Assembly: GCF_018853445.1 (NCBI RefSeq)
Contig: NZ_JABELD010000015.1
Location: 21,514-85,513 of the forward strand
Direction: 5' to 3'
Length of the DNA stretch: 64,000 nucleotides
Source: Acidithiobacillus concretivorus
GTDB lineage: Bacteria; Pseudomonadota; Gammaproteobacteria; Acidithiobacillales; Acidithiobacillaceae
This document shows, piece by piece, positions 25,194-37,237 of this stretch (positions are counted from its first letter, which is position 1; each line of letters opens with the position of its first letter). Made by a program: the position numbers and the translations under genes. The notes below the pieces were generated by a model. The model searched no databases. It worked only from the letters and a program-made list of their open reading frames with translations, and was not told the origin of the DNA.

Positions 25194-26131
25194 TGCAGGA
25201 AGCCGTCGATGACTTTACAGTGGCTCTTGCCCGCAGCGGGCGCAGCAGCCCTGCTACCGTCGCAGCTTATCATCGCGACTTACAAGGCTGGTTGCACTTT
25301 ATGCAAAGTCGTGGACATCAGGACATTGCCCATATTCAGCCCGGCGATTTGCGCGCTTATCTGATGGCGGAACGCAGTCGTGGAGTGGCTGTGCGCAGCC
25401 TGCGCCGACGTTTCGCCGCTCTGCGTGCCCTGTATCGGCATTTGCAAAAGGATTTACCGGATTTGTCGAATCCAGTGCAAGGCATCATGATGCCCAAATC
25501 TGAACAACGCCTGCCGGACTGGTTGACCGTCGATCAGGCCAAACAGTTGATGGACCCTGCCGACGAGCCCTCTACAGCCCCCAATTTTGCGCAGAGCCGC
25601 GATCAACTGATACTGGAACTGCTCTATTCCAGCGCCCTGCGCGTCAGTGAACTGGCGGGATTAGACCTGCAAGATCTGGATCGTCATGGCGGGACCGTGC
25701 GGGTCATGGGTAAAGGCAGCAAGGAGCGCATTGTTCCAGCGGGCAAAACCGTCTGGCGAATGCTCGATTTGTATTTACCCTTACGTCATGCGCTGCTGAT
25801 GGACAAGCATCTTCTGGAAGAAAACGCTTTGCTGCTCAACGCCTCTGCTCATCGTCTCAGTATCCGCAGCATTCAAATCCGCATCAAGGAATTGGGAGAA
25901 AAACGCCTGGGTCAGCATATTCATCCCCACACCCTACGCCATAGTGCAGCCAGCCATTTTCTCCAGTCCGCCGGCGATTTGCGCGCCGTGCAGGAATATC
26001 TGGGACACGCAGGTATTGCAACCACGGCTATTTATACCCATATGGACTATCAACAGTTGGCGCATGTATATGATGCAGCTCACCCGCGCGCCAAACACAC
26101 ACAACGCCCGGAAACCGAGGACAACGTATGA
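25187..26131 (+). CDS. xerC: Tyrosine recombinase XerC
   Basis: This is a 314-residue tyrosine recombinase that resolves chromosome dimers at dif together with XerD. The N-terminal SAM-like core-binding domain (about 1-95) precedes the catalytic domain. Catalytic residues are visible in [11 protein letters not shown] (Arg), [11 protein letters not shown] (Lys), [14 protein letters not shown] (His/Arg) and [16 protein letters not shown] (His and Tyr). The position after dapF and DUF484 supports XerC over XerD or a phage integrase. The stop overlaps the hslV start by four bases. Confidence 0.95.
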   Translation: MLMQEAVDDFTVALARSGRSSPATVAAYHRDLQGWLHFMQSRGHQDIAHIQPGDLRAYLMAERSRGVAVRSLRRRFAALRALYRHLQKDLPDLSNPVQGIMMPKSEQRLPDWLTVDQAKQLMDPADEPSTAPNFAQSRDQLILELLYSSALRVSELAGLDLQDLDRHGGTVRVMGKGSKERIVPAGKTVWRMLDLYLPLRHALLMDKHLLEENALLLNASAHRLSIRSIQIRIKELGEKRLGQHIHPHTLRHSAASHFLQSAGDLRAVQEYLGHAGIATTAIYTHMDYQQLAHVYDAAHPRAKHTQRPETEDNV

Positions 26132-26667
26132 CAGATGCATTACCCATGCACGGCACCACCATTCTTTGCGTGCGACGCGGCAGCAATGTGGTGATGGCCG
26201 GAGATGGTCAGGTAACTTTTGGCAATACCGTCATGAAAGGCAATGCCCGCAAGGTAAGGCGTATTGAGCCGGGCGTGTTGACTGGCTTCGCAGGTGCTAC
26301 CGCCGATGCTTTTACCCTGCTCGAACGCTTCGAGGCCAAACTGAAAGCCCATCCCGGACAACTGGCCAAGGCTGCCGTTGAACTCGCCAAAGAGTGGCGC
26401 ACCGACCGGGTATTGCGGCGACTGGAAGCCATGCTGGCCGTTGCCGACGATAAACAAAGTCTGATTATTACCGGCCAGGGCGATGTGCTGGAACCGGAAT
26501 TCGGCATTATTGCTATTGGCTCCGGCGGTCCCTATGCCCTTTCTGCGGCCCGCGCCCTGCTGGAAAATACCGAGTTGCCGGCCCGTGAAGTCGCCGAACG
26601 GGCGCTGGGCATCGCCGGGGACATCTGCATTTATACCAACCACAACCATACGATTGAAGAACTATGA
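26128..26667 (+). CDS. hslV: ATP-dependent protease proteolytic subunit HslV
   Basis: This is a 179-residue threonine protease that stacks with HslU to form the ClpYQ protease. The catalytic threonine follows a nine-residue propeptide, giving mature [29 protein letters not shown] and the sodium-site region [14 protein letters not shown] are conserved. It overlaps xerC by four bases and hslU by four bases, forming a tight operon. No heat-shock promoter was spotted directly upstream, which lies inside xerC. Confidence 0.96.
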   Translation: MTDALPMHGTTILCVRRGSNVVMAGDGQVTFGNTVMKGNARKVRRIEPGVLTGFAGATADAFTLLERFEAKLKAHPGQLAKAAVELAKEWRTDRVLRRLEAMLAVADDKQSLIITGQGDVLEPEFGIIAIGSGGPYALSAARALLENTELPAREVAERALGIAGDICIYTNHNHTIEEL

Positions 26668-27992
26668 GCATGTCTGAAATGACCCCCCGTGAAATCGTCC
26701 AGGAACTGGACAAGTACATCATCGGCCAGTCTGACGCCAAGCGTGCAGTGGCTATTGCCCTGCGCAACCGCTGGCGACGCGGCCAGGTGCCTGCGCCCCT
26801 GCATCAGGAGATCACCCCAAAAAACATCCTGATGATCGGGCCTACCGGCGTCGGCAAAACTGAAATTGCCCGCCGTCTGGCGCAATTGGCCAACGCCCCT
26901 TTCATCAAGGTGGAAGCCACCAAATTCACAGAAGTGGGTTACGTCGGCAAAGATGTGGAATCCATTATCCGGGACCTGACCGAAACGGCTGTAGATATGA
27001 TTCGTAGCGAACGCCAATCGGCCATGCGCCAACGCGCTGAAGAAATGGCCGAAGAACGCATTCTCGATGCGTTGATTCCCGGCCCCCGGGACAGCACGGT
27101 GCCACGCAGCGATGAAGGGACCCGCCAAAAATTTCGCAAGATGCTCCGCGAGGGCAAACTGGACCAGCAGGAAATTGAAATTGAGGTTGCTGCTCCCAAA
27201 GCGGGTGTAGAAATCATGGCACCAGCGGGTATGGAAGAAATGACCAACCAACTGCGGGATATGTTCTCCAACATGTCCCAAGGTAAAACCAGCACCCGCA
27301 AGGTGCCAGTGGCGGAAGCCCGGCGTCTGCTGACGGATGACGAAGCCGCCAAGCTGGTCAATGAAGAAGAAGTACGCGCCCTGGCCCTGGAAAGAGTGCA
27401 GTCTGGTGGTATTGTTTTTATTGATGAAATCGACAAAGTCGCGGTACGTTCCGGGAGCCAGCAGGGTACCGATATTTCCCGGGAAGGGGTGCAGCGGGAT
27501 TTGTTGCCGCTAGTGGAAGGGTCCAACGTCAGCACCCGTTATGGCGTGGTGAAAACCGACCATATCCTGTTCATTGCCTCTGGGGCGTTTCATCTCAGCA
27601 AACCTTCGGACCTGATCCCGGAACTGCAGGGACGACTCCCCATTCGCGTAGAGCTGGATGCCCTGAGTGCGGCAGACTTGGTCCGTATTCTGCAAGAACC
27701 AGAAAATGCCCTGGTTCGTCAGTACAGCGCGCTGCTCGCCAGTGATGGGGTCACCCTGCAATTTACTGATGATGGCGTACAGCGCATTGCCGAAATCGCG
27801 CAACAGGTTAACGAACGGGTCGAGAACATTGGTGCCCGTCGCCTGCACACCGTCATGGAACGCCTGCTGGAAGAAGTGGCTTTTTCAGCGCCCGATCTGA
27901 GTCAGCCCAGCTTGGAAGTCAATGCAGAATATGTGGATGGGCGCTTGCAGGATCTGGCCCAGGACGAAGATCTGTCCCGCTATATTTTATAG
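26664..27992 (+). CDS. hslU: ATP-dependent protease ATPase subunit HslU
   Basis: This is the 442-residue AAA+ unfoldase of the HslUV protease. Walker A is [16 protein letters not shown] and Walker B is [13 protein letters not shown]. The I-domain lies at about 110-240, and the pore-loop GYVGKDVES is present. The C-terminus DLSRYIL inserts into HslV, as expected. The gene ends the dapF-to-hslU run and is convergent with the DsrE-like gene 32 bases away. Confidence 0.97.
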   Translation: MSMSEMTPREIVQELDKYIIGQSDAKRAVAIALRNRWRRGQVPAPLHQEITPKNILMIGPTGVGKTEIARRLAQLANAPFIKVEATKFTEVGYVGKDVESIIRDLTETAVDMIRSERQSAMRQRAEEMAEERILDALIPGPRDSTVPRSDEGTRQKFRKMLREGKLDQQEIEIEVAAPKAGVEIMAPAGMEEMTNQLRDMFSNMSQGKTSTRKVPVAEARRLLTDDEAAKLVNEEEVRALALERVQSGGIVFIDEIDKVAVRSGSQQGTDISREGVQRDLLPLVEGSNVSTRYGVVKTDHILFIASGAFHLSKPSDLIPELQGRLPIRVELDALSAADLVRILQEPENALVRQYSALLASDGVTLQFTDDGVQRIAEIAQQVNERVENIGARRLHTVMERLLEEVAFSAPDLSQPSLEVNAEYVDGRLQDLAQDEDLSRYIL

Positions 27993-28024
27993 ACTGGGTT
28001 CAGATTGGGTTACCAGAAAGAAAG

Positions 28025-28348
28025 TCAGGGCTTGAGATAAAACGCTCCGGCTGCCTGGGCCTCCGCAATGGCAATAACGCCCGCCGGAACCAGATGACTG
28101 CCAGCAGGCCGGTCGGCGGGGTCCAAGCCCATGCTGCGTAAACTGTTTTCACAAAAATCCACACATAAACCAGCGCTGATCCGCTCTTCAATTTCACGCC
28201 GCCAGTGGCCATGCGCCCACAGTGAAACTGGAGACTGACCATTGGCAATGACGCGCAGCGCCTGATTAGGATCCGCTGCCGCTGCATTGCGCACGTTGGC
28301 CAACAAATTCGGCCAACGTCCTGCATCGTCAATATGAAACAACAACAT
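28025..28348 (-). CDS. DsrE/YchN-family small protein
   Basis: This gene encodes 107 residues with the DsrE-like alpha/beta fold: MLLFHIDDAGRW at the start, LRVIANGQSPVSLW, AGLCVDFCENSLRSMG and the C-terminal HLVPAGVIAIAEAQ...GAFYLKP. The C-x3-C-x-NSL site holds the candidate active cysteines. Relatives take part in sulfur-atom handling in sulfur oxidisers. The longer frame opening inside rpoH is spurious; the ATG is four bases after the rpoH stop, so it is probably co-transcribed with rpoH. Confidence 0.82.
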   Translation of the reverse strand: MLLFHIDDAGRWPNLLANVRNAAAADPNQALRVIANGQSPVSLWAHGHWRREIEERISAGLCVDFCENSLRSMGLDPADRPAGSHLVPAGVIAIAEAQAAGAFYLKP

Positions 28349-28352
28349 CGGT

Positions 28353-29213
28353 TCAGGCCGCCGGACTGAGTGCCAGCATTTTCTGACGCAGCTTGCCCAT
28401 GCTGCTTTTTTCCAGCTGGCGGATACGCTCTGCAGAAACTCCCAGCTCATCACCCAGCACCTGTAATGTCTTGGGATCTTCGCTGAGCCAACGGTTTTCA
28501 ATGATGTAGCGATCACGCTGAGGCAGAGCCGACAAGGCGCTCTGCAATACGGCATGCTGGTGCTCGTCCCAATCTCTATCCAGGAGTTGATCTACCGTGG
28601 ACTCCGCAGGATCAGCCAGTTCCATGACCCGCGAATGGCCACTTTCTTCATCGGGCTCCATATTCAGGGAATAGTCATGCCCCGTCATCCGGCCTTCCAT
28701 TTCCAGCACCTGCGCTTGGGTAACACCAAGATCTTCGGCAATGGCTGCACTTTCCTCACCACTCAACCAGCCGGTGTGGGTTCGGCTGGAACGCAGGTTA
28801 AAGAACAGCTTGCGTTGGGCCTTGGTAGTAGCCACTTTGACAATACGCCAGTTGCGCAAAATGAATTCATGAATTTCTGCCTTGACCCAATGTACGGCAA
28901 AAGAGACCAGGCGCACGCCATGATCAGGATCATAGCGCTTGACGGCTTTCATCAGACCAATATTTCCTTCCTGAATCAGGTCGGCTTCCTGCAGGCCGTA
29001 GCCCCGATAACCCCGAGCAATACGCACCACAAAGCGCAGATGACTGAGCACCAGGGATTTTGCCGCTTCGACATCTTCATGATCGCGCAGACGCAGGGCC
29101 AGATCCCGCTCTTCTTCAGGCTCCAGCATGGGCTGGGCATTCACGAAACGCAGATAAGCTGCCAGCCCGTCGGCACTGACCAAATCTCTACTGGCTATAG
29201 CAAGTTCATTCAT
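28353..29213 (-). CDS. rpoH: Heat-shock sigma factor sigma-32
   Basis: This is a 286-residue alternative sigma factor for heat-shock genes. Regions 2 and 4 are complete (AYLRFVNAQPMLEPEEERDL, LIQEGNIGLMKAVKRYDP, SFAVHWVKAEIHEFI; LQVLGDELGVSAERIRQLE), and the RpoH box QRKLFFNLR is present. ATG 29213 with a GAGGA site is preferred over the upstream TTG. It follows ftsYEX in the conserved order but has its own upstream region with a sigma-32-type promoter and a leader of about 100 bases. A DsrE-like gene follows directly. Confidence 0.97.
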   Translation of the reverse strand: MNELAIASRDLVSADGLAAYLRFVNAQPMLEPEEERDLALRLRDHEDVEAAKSLVLSHLRFVVRIARGYRGYGLQEADLIQEGNIGLMKAVKRYDPDHGVRLVSFAVHWVKAEIHEFILRNWRIVKVATTKAQRKLFFNLRSSRTHTGWLSGEESAAIAEDLGVTQAQVLEMEGRMTGHDYSLNMEPDEESGHSRVMELADPAESTVDQLLDRDWDEHQHAVLQSALSALPQRDRYIIENRWLSEDPKTLQVLGDELGVSAERIRQLEKSSMGKLRQKMLALSPAA

Positions 29214-29322
29214 AATTAGTCCTCGCAACAATCAACATACCTTGGACTCTCAAGATCTGCAGCTGGTTCCTTATCCACGAAAACTGAACCCAGCTTCTCA
29301 ATACATACACACCATGATATGT

Positions 29323-29351
29323 AAATGGGGATCCCGAACAATATTTTCAAG
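29323..29351 (-). promoter_or_regulatory. Sigma-32-type heat-shock promoter upstream of rpoH
   Basis: On the minus strand CTTGAAA, a 14-base spacer and CCCCATTT match the sigma-32 consensus (CTTGAAA, 13-14 bases, CCCCATNT) at every position. It lies in the ftsX-rpoH gap about 110 bases before the rpoH ATG, implying that rpoH activates itself on heat shock. Confidence 0.8.
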
Positions 29352-29364
29352 GGTAGCTCATCCA

Positions 29365-30273
29365 TTACGAAAAAGTATGGTCGAGGTGCTGCCCCACTGC
29401 AAGACGTGAACCCAGCCAGCCGAGAATAGCGCTGATAATAATCAGGATCAGCCCTTCCAGGCCCGTCAGGCCCAAAAGCTGAAAATGGGTACCATACAAA
29501 GTCGCCAGACGATCAACCGGTCCCTGCAAAATCGCGATGGTAATCGCAATAATAATCCAGGCTAGTATTCCGGCAATGGACCCCTGAATCAGTCCCTGAT
29601 ACAAAAATGGCCGGCGGATAAAGGCACGCGTTGCCCCCACCAGACTGGCAATGTCAATTTCATCGCGGCGCTGGGCAATATGCAGACGAATGGTATTCCC
29701 CATGACCAGAATCGCGCCGACGGCCAGCATAATGGCCAAAATCCAGACAGCCCTTTTACCCAGGGCCAGAATGGCCTGCAGACGCGCCACCCAATGCAAA
29801 TCGGACTGGGCACTGGCGACTCCGGGTTGACGCGCCCACCCCTGAATTTGCGCCTGCAAGGCTGCCGGACTTTCAGACAACGGATTCAGTTCAACAATAA
29901 ACGAAGCCGGTAGTGGGTTTTCTCCAAGAATTTTGATGGCAGCAGTCATTCCGGCGTTTTTTTCAAACGTTTTCAATGCGGCTTCCTTACCGACATAGCG
30001 CACATTAACGACTCCGGTGCTGCTCTGTAGCTGCTTCTGCAGCTGCTGTATGTCTTGCTCCGTGGCATCCTGATGGAGAAACAGGGAAATTTGGGCTTGA
30101 TCTCGCCATTGCCCCAACAATTGCTGGAGATTATTGAGCGCCGCAAAAAGGCCCACGGGCAGCGCCAGCACAATAGCCAGGGCAAAAATGGTCATTAACG
30201 TCGCTAGCGGCTGCTTCAGCAGGGTGTTCACGGCATTTTGGGCGGCTTCCTGACGAATATGTAAGGCACTCAC
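29365..30273 (-). CDS. ftsX: Cell-division protein FtsX
   Basis: This 302-residue inner-membrane partner of FtsE couples ATP hydrolysis to peptidoglycan hydrolase control at the septum. One N-terminal helix (LATLMTIFALAIVLALPVGL) is followed by a periplasmic domain (about 60-165) and three C-terminal helices, the normal FtsX topology. The motif LVGATRAFIRRPFLYQGLIQG is characteristic. The gene overlaps ftsE by four bases. The rpoH promoter lies just past its stop codon. Confidence 0.95.
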   Translation of the reverse strand: MSALHIRQEAAQNAVNTLLKQPLATLMTIFALAIVLALPVGLFAALNNLQQLLGQWRDQAQISLFLHQDATEQDIQQLQKQLQSSTGVVNVRYVGKEAALKTFEKNAGMTAAIKILGENPLPASFIVELNPLSESPAALQAQIQGWARQPGVASAQSDLHWVARLQAILALGKRAVWILAIMLAVGAILVMGNTIRLHIAQRRDEIDIASLVGATRAFIRRPFLYQGLIQGSIAGILAWIIIAITIAILQGPVDRLATLYGTHFQLLGLTGLEGLILIIISAILGWLGSRLAVGQHLDHTFS

Positions 30274-30941
30274 GCGGATTTCTCCTTGGAATCTTGCAGC
30301 ATCCCTTGCTCCAGATGAAAGACGGGGAGCCCCAGACGCTCTACCTGGGACTGGTCGTGGGTTGCTACCAGAACCGTGGTACCGTGCTGATGAAAGTCCC
30401 GGAATAAATCCAGAATTTCCGTGCTCAACGAACCATCCAGATTACCGGTCGGCTCATCGGCGAGCAGAATTTCCGGGGTGTGCACAATGGCCCGGGCAAT
30501 CCCTACCCGCTGCTGTTCGCCACCCGACAGCGTGGCCGGCAAATTATGAATCCGGTTACCCAACCCGACTTTTTCCAGTGCTGCCCTTACCCGGCTCTGA
30601 ATCTGCTTGCCAGATACCCCACTGACCTGCAATGTCAGCGCGACATTATTGAATACGTCACGATCCATCAATAATTTGTGATCCTGAAAAACCACCCCGA
30701 TGCGCCGACGATAGGCTGGAATATGACGTTTTTTCAGGGTCGAAACATCCACGCCATTGACCATCAGCGTGCCATGACTGACATCTTCCAGGCGCAGCAA
30801 CAATTTCAGGAGCGTGCTTTTGCCGGCACCCGAAGGCCCGGTCAATAAAGCCATTTGCCCGGTCGGCAATTTAAGATTCAGTTCACGCAGCACATGATGG
30901 CGGCCGGGATAATGTTTGGTGACATTGATAAATTCAATCAT
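30270..30941 (-). CDS. ftsE: Cell-division ATP-binding protein FtsE
   Basis: This is a 223-residue ABC ATPase. Walker A is [15 protein letters not shown], the Q-loop region is [12 protein letters not shown], the signature is [15 protein letters not shown], Walker B is [14 protein letters not shown], and the switch His is in [10 protein letters not shown]. It starts [13 protein letters not shown], as most FtsE do. It overlaps ftsX downstream and ftsY upstream by four bases each, so ftsYEX is one translationally coupled operon. Confidence 0.97.
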   Translation of the reverse strand: MIEFINVTKHYPGRHHVLRELNLKLPTGQMALLTGPSGAGKSTLLKLLLRLEDVSHGTLMVNGVDVSTLKKRHIPAYRRRIGVVFQDHKLLMDRDVFNNVALTLQVSGVSGKQIQSRVRAALEKVGLGNRIHNLPATLSGGEQQRVGIARAIVHTPEILLADEPTGNLDGSLSTEILDLFRDFHQHGTTVLVATHDQSQVERLGLPVFHLEQGMLQDSKEKSA

Positions 30942-32125
30942 GACTTCGGCTCCGCGAAGAGGGCATCAACAAAAGATTCTGGATCAAAGGGACGCAAGTC
31001 GGCCACCTGTTCGCCTACACCAATATAACGAATCGGAATTGGCAGAGCCTTGGCAATAGCCGCCACCACCCCGCCCTTGGCGGTGCCATCCAGTTTGGTA
31101 ATACATATACCCGTCAGACCGATAGCCTCATGAAACTGCTGGGCTTGATTCAAGGCATTTTGTCCGGTTCCTGCATCTAGCACCAACCAGATCTGATGGG
31201 GCGCTTCTGGATCCTGCTTCGCCAGTACCCTTTTGACCTTTTTCAACTCTTCCATCAAATGGTCCTGGGTATGCAGGCGCCCTGCCGTATCGGCAATGAG
31301 CAGATCGGCAGATCGGGCCCGCGCCGCTGCAAAAGCATCAAATACTACCGAGGCACTATCTGCACCCGTTCCCTGCGCGACTACCGGAACCTGCACACGT
31401 TGCCCCCAGCCCTGCAACTGCTCAACCGCAGCCGCCCGAAAAGTGTCTCCGGCCGCCAGCACCATGGAAAAGCCATCGGCTTTCCAGCGTGCAGCAAGTT
31501 TGCCCGTAGTCGTCGTTTTACCGGCACCATTAATACCCACCATCATCAATACCTGAGTCCGTCCTTTTTCCGGCACCCAAAGTTCCGCACGCGGGCGCAA
31601 AATATCGAGCAGCGCATCGCGCAGGGCTTTTTTCAGGATGGCAGGATCTGTCAGTTCCTTACGACGCACTTTTTCCGTCACCGAGGTCATGATTTCCCGG
31701 GTCGCTGCAGCACCCAGATCCGCTTGTAACAATAACGCTTCCAGATCTTCCAGCAATTCGTCATCAATGACTTTTTTACCCAGAACCAGTCGACCGACGC
31801 CCTCGGTAAACTGCTCCCGACTCCGGTTCAGACCTTCTCGCAGCCGTGTGAACAGCCCTTTCTGCACGGAACTGGCGGCAGTTTCGGCAGCCGGTAATGC
31901 CATTTCGGAAGACTCTGTTAGCTGCGCTTCCGGTTCTTCCAATAGCGGTTCGGGTGGCGGAGTAGCCTCTTCTTCAGATACGGCTTCTGGCTCTGCCTCA
32001 ACATTTGCAGGCAAAGCAGTATCCGGTTTTTCCTCAGCAGGCTCAGGCTGGACAGTTGCGTCGGTGGCTTCTGTCATTTCCTCCTGAGAAGGGCTTTTGT
32101 TACGCTTGAACCAATTAAAAACCAT
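30938..32125 (-). CDS. ftsY: Signal recognition particle receptor FtsY
   Basis: This is the 395-residue SRP receptor GTPase that delivers ribosome-nascent chains to the Sec translocon. An acidic, low-complexity A domain (about 1-90, rich in Glu and Pro) precedes the NG domain. GTPase motifs are GINGAGKTTTTGKLA, DTAGRLHTQDHLMEEL and ITKLDGTAKGG. The first residues MVFNWFKRNK form the typical membrane-contacting start. It is divergent from rsmD, the classical arrangement. Confidence 0.96.
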   Translation of the reverse strand: MVFNWFKRNKSPSQEEMTEATDATVQPEPAEEKPDTALPANVEAEPEAVSEEEATPPPEPLLEEPEAQLTESSEMALPAAETAASSVQKGLFTRLREGLNRSREQFTEGVGRLVLGKKVIDDELLEDLEALLLQADLGAAATREIMTSVTEKVRRKELTDPAILKKALRDALLDILRPRAELWVPEKGRTQVLMMVGINGAGKTTTTGKLAARWKADGFSMVLAAGDTFRAAAVEQLQGWGQRVQVPVVAQGTGADSASVVFDAFAAARARSADLLIADTAGRLHTQDHLMEELKKVKRVLAKQDPEAPHQIWLVLDAGTGQNALNQAQQFHEAIGLTGICITKLDGTAKGGVVAAIAKALPIPIRYIGVGEQVADLRPFDPESFVDALFAEPKS

Positions 32126-32241
32126 TGAACGGGCAGAACCTCAGACATTATGAATAGTTGCATTATCCACCGAAGCAGTGCAGCGAACAATGTGCCCATC
32201 GCTGATGACTATCTGCCACCTGCTGTTCGGGGTAAAAAACC

Positions 32242-32793
32242 ATGACCGTCCGTATCATTGCTGGACGGCATCGCGGTCGCCGTCTGTTGACCCCTGCAGA
32301 TTCTGGTGTTCGCCCTACGCCCGGGGTAGTCCGAGAACGATTGTTTAACTGGTTGGGCGGGGTGGTTGCAGGCGCGCGGGTTCTGGACCTTTTCGCCGGT
32401 AGTGGCGCGCTGGGGCTGGAAGCCTGGTCAAGGGGCGCCAGAGAAGTGGTTTTTATCGAAAAAAACCCCCGGCATCGTGTCCTGTTACTACAAAATCTCA
32501 AGGCTTGTGAGGTGCCGGAAAGCCAGCTTGCCGGTAAGGATGCTCTGCACTATCTACAGCAGAATGCCCCTTCCTTTGATATAGTATTTGCTGATCCGCC
32601 TTTTGATCAGGACTGGCCGCAGCGTCTGGCCTCTTGTTTTGCTGCCTGCGCAACATCGGAAAAACCCTGCTGGCTATACCTGGAAAGCTCGGCTGCAGAA
32701 CAATGGCAGGCCGCAGATATCCCTGCGGGTTGGCAGACTTATCGCCACGGACATTGTGGTGATGCTTTTTACACTTTGTTTAGCAAGCAGTAG
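32242..32793 (+). CDS. rsmD: 16S rRNA (guanine966-N2)-methyltransferase RsmD
   Basis: This 183-residue SAM-dependent enzyme methylates G966 of 16S rRNA. It starts with the RsmD block VRIIAGRHRGRRL and has RPTPGVVRERLFNWL, the SAM site VLDLFAGSGALGLEAWSRG and the catalytic DPPF motif in FADPPFDQDW. It is divergent from ftsY and followed after six bases by coaD, a widespread gene order. Confidence 0.96.
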   Translation: MTVRIIAGRHRGRRLLTPADSGVRPTPGVVRERLFNWLGGVVAGARVLDLFAGSGALGLEAWSRGAREVVFIEKNPRHRVLLLQNLKACEVPESQLAGKDALHYLQQNAPSFDIVFADPPFDQDWPQRLASCFAACATSEKPCWLYLESSAAEQWQAADIPAGWQTYRHGHCGDAFYTLFSKQ

Positions 32794-32799
32794 GAGCAC

Positions 32800-33324
32800 A
32801 TGCATACAACCTCCCAGCCCAGACGGATTATTTATCCCGGCACTTTTGATCCAATCACCCATGGACATGAAGACCTGGTCCGTCGCGCTGCCCAGCTTTT
32901 TGACGAAGTCGTGGTGGCCATCGCCTCGGAAACTCCCAAAAATCCCATATTTCCTCTAGCTGAAAGAGTCGCCCTGGCAACGGAAACCCTCACAGGCATT
33001 CCGGGAGTCCGGGTACGCGCTTTTTCCGGATTGTTGATCCACCTCTTGCAGGAAGAAAAAACCCATCTGATTCTGCGCGGATTACGCGCCATTTCTGATT
33101 TTGAGCATGAGTTTCAATTGGCTTCCATTAATCGCCGCATGGATGCGCAAATTGAAACGCTGTTTTTGATGACTTCCGATCAGCATACTTTCCTTTCCTC
33201 CAGCCTGGTTCGGGAAATCAGTCGACTGGGCGGAGATGTCAGCGCTTTTGTCCATCCTGCTGTAGCCAGCGCCCTGAAAAAACATTTTCGCAACGGAGTG
33301 GACCTGAGCAATTCAGAAAAGTAG
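32800..33324 (+). CDS. coaD: Phosphopantetheine adenylyltransferase
   Basis: This 174-residue enzyme of coenzyme A synthesis makes dephospho-CoA from 4'-phosphopantetheine and ATP. The nucleotidyltransferase motif THGH is in YPGTFDPITHGHEDLV, the substrate block LRGLRAISDFEHEFQLA is complete, and the ISSSLVRE-like motif appears as FLSSSLVREIS. An eight-residue N-terminal extension precedes the usual start. It is coupled to rsmD and followed by a ferredoxin gene. Confidence 0.96.
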   Translation: MHTTSQPRRIIYPGTFDPITHGHEDLVRRAAQLFDEVVVAIASETPKNPIFPLAERVALATETLTGIPGVRVRAFSGLLIHLLQEEKTHLILRGLRAISDFEHEFQLASINRRMDAQIETLFLMTSDQHTFLSSSLVREISRLGGDVSAFVHPAVASALKKHFRNGVDLSNSEK

Positions 33325-33352
33325 AATATAGAATTGGTCCAAGGAGAAATAA

Positions 33353-35567
<2,215 letters not shown>

Positions 35568-35583
35568 AAGTACTCCCGACAGG

Positions 35584-36396
35584 TCAGTGCTGACAATGGG
35601 AACAATAAGTAGTCGCCCGCCCGCCAATGCGTATTCCCTGCAGAGCTTTTCCGCAGCGGATACAGGCTTGTCCTTCTCGTCCGTATACCGCCAGAGATAG
35701 TCGAAAATATCCATTTCTGCCATCTGGTCGGGTAAAGTCGCGCAAAGTGGTTCCCCCTTGCTGAATAGCGGCTTCCAGCACGGAACGCACGGCGGCGGCC
35801 AGGAGGGTGTAGCGAGCCAGAGAGATGCGCCCGGCCGGGCGACGCGGATCAATGCCTGCGGCAAAAAGAGCCTCATTGGCGTAGATATTTCCTACCCCCA
35901 CCACTTGATGCGCATCCATCAGGAAGGCTTTTACCGGAATCTGGCGCTGACGACTCTGAGCATGGAGATAGGTCCCGGAAAAATCATCGCCCAGAGGTTC
36001 CGGACCGAGGCGAGCAATCAATGGGTGCGCATCCACTTCTTTCAGCCAGCAAAGCACACCAAAACGGCGGGGATCATGAAAACGCAAACACGTATCCTGA
36101 TCAAAAAGCAGGTCCACATGATCATGCTTCTCTACCGGAGTGTCCTGCGGGAGTACCCGCAAGTGTCCACTCATCCCCAAATGAATCAGAATACTGCCTC
36201 GTTGCAAATCCAGCAGCAGATATTTGCCGCGCCGTCTTATTTGCTCCAGTTTCTGACCAGCAACCTGCGCACTCAAATCCGCATTCACAGCCAGGCGCAA
36301 ACGTGATTCACGCACAATTGCGCCCCGCAGATTTTTACCCGAAAGATGCGGACTGATTCCCAGGCGGGTTACTTCCACTTCCGGTAATTCAGGCAT
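35584..36396 (-). CDS. mutM: Formamidopyrimidine-DNA glycosylase
   Basis: This 270-residue base-excision repair enzyme removes 8-oxoguanine. The catalytic N-terminus PELPEVEV is intact (Pro after Met, then Glu), the helix-two-turn-helix DAHQVVGVGNIYANEALF is present, and the C-terminal zinc finger has CIRCGKALQ and TYCSHCQ. The length is normal. It overlaps the end of prmC by eight bases and leads into the dynamin-like GTPase 16 bases later. Confidence 0.96.
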   Translation of the reverse strand: MPELPEVEVTRLGISPHLSGKNLRGAIVRESRLRLAVNADLSAQVAGQKLEQIRRRGKYLLLDLQRGSILIHLGMSGHLRVLPQDTPVEKHDHVDLLFDQDTCLRFHDPRRFGVLCWLKEVDAHPLIARLGPEPLGDDFSGTYLHAQSRQRQIPVKAFLMDAHQVVGVGNIYANEALFAAGIDPRRPAGRISLARYTLLAAAVRSVLEAAIQQGGTTLRDFTRPDGRNGYFRLSLAVYGREGQACIRCGKALQGIRIGGRATTYCSHCQH

Positions 36397-37237
36397 GCTC
36401 AGGACTCCTGGCGCTACTTACTCGTTCTCTGCCCGCCAGATCACAGTGCGTCTGTATTTGCTGAAAACCATGCTCTTGCAGGAGCTTGGACACTGCAGCC
36501 GCTTGTTCGTAACCGTGTTCCAGCAAAACACGTCCCCCCGGGTGTAATCGCGAACGGGCACCGAAAATAATCTGTTCCAGACATTCCAGACCGGTTGGAC
36601 CGGCTACCAGCGCAGTCCTGGGCTCATGTTGCAAATCCGGCAGATGCGGATCATTACTGGCAAGGTAAGGCGGATTGGAAATAATTTGATCAAAACGCAG
36701 GCCAGCATTCAGGGGAGCATACCAATCACCTTGCAACCACTGAATGTTTTTTACCCCGATTCGCTTCCCATTCAGGCGGGCGACAGCCAAGGCTTCCGGA
36801 CTTTGCTCCACCGCAAAAATTCTGGCTTGCGGCCGTTCACGGGCCAGCGCCAAGGCCAGCGCTCCGGACCCCGTGCCCAAATCAAGCAGTTGCAAGCCAT
36901 CCTCTACCCGACTCTCCAGAAGCGCCAGACTGACCAGCAATTCACTATCGGGACGCGGAATTAATACTGCAGCATTGACTGCCAGATCCAGTCCATAGAA
37001 GGACCATTCACCCAAGCAGTAAGCCAGAGGCACACCGCTGAGTCGCTGGTCCAGCAGTGTCTGCAATTGCGCTTTTTCAGCGGGAGTCAAAACCTGTTGA
37101 GGATTTACCAGAAGTTCCGTGGAACGGAGACCGAGAGCAAGGGTCATCAACCAGCGCGCTTCCTGGGTGGGCTGGTCACTGACTGCCGCCAACTGCGCAG
37201 CCAGATGGCGCTGCCAATCCTGAAGACTAATCATCAC
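36389..37237 (-). CDS. prmC: Peptide chain release factor N5-glutamine methyltransferase
   Basis: This 282-residue SAM-dependent enzyme methylates the GGQ glutamine of release factors. The NPPY motif is in [16 protein letters not shown], and the SAM site is [16 protein letters not shown]. The N-terminal helical domain that contacts the release factor is present. The start overlaps the prfA stop by 11 bases, so enzyme and substrate are encoded together, as in many bacteria. Confidence 0.95.
   Translation of the reverse strand: MMISLQDWQRHLAAQLAAVSDQPTQEARWLMTLALGLRSTELLVNPQQVLTPAEKAQLQTLLDQRLSGVPLAYCLGEWSFYGLDLAVNAAVLIPRPDSELLVSLALLESRVEDGLQLLDLGTGSGALALALARERPQARIFAVEQSPEALAVARLNGKRIGVKNIQWLQGDWYAPLNAGLRFDQIISNPPYLASNDPHLPDLQHEPRTALVAGPTGLECLEQIIFGARSRLHPGGRVLLEHGYEQAAAVSKLLQEHGFQQIQTHCDLAGRERVSSARSPEHA

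Noticed and set aside
26631..27281. 216-residue minus-strand frame across hslV/hslU
   Set aside because: It is a mirror of the hslU coding strand with His/Phe-rich, motif-free translation.
35568..35876. N-terminal extension of the dynamin-like GTPase into mutM
   Set aside because: The added residues are the mutM zinc-finger region read in another frame. The ATG at 35567 gives a sensible start.
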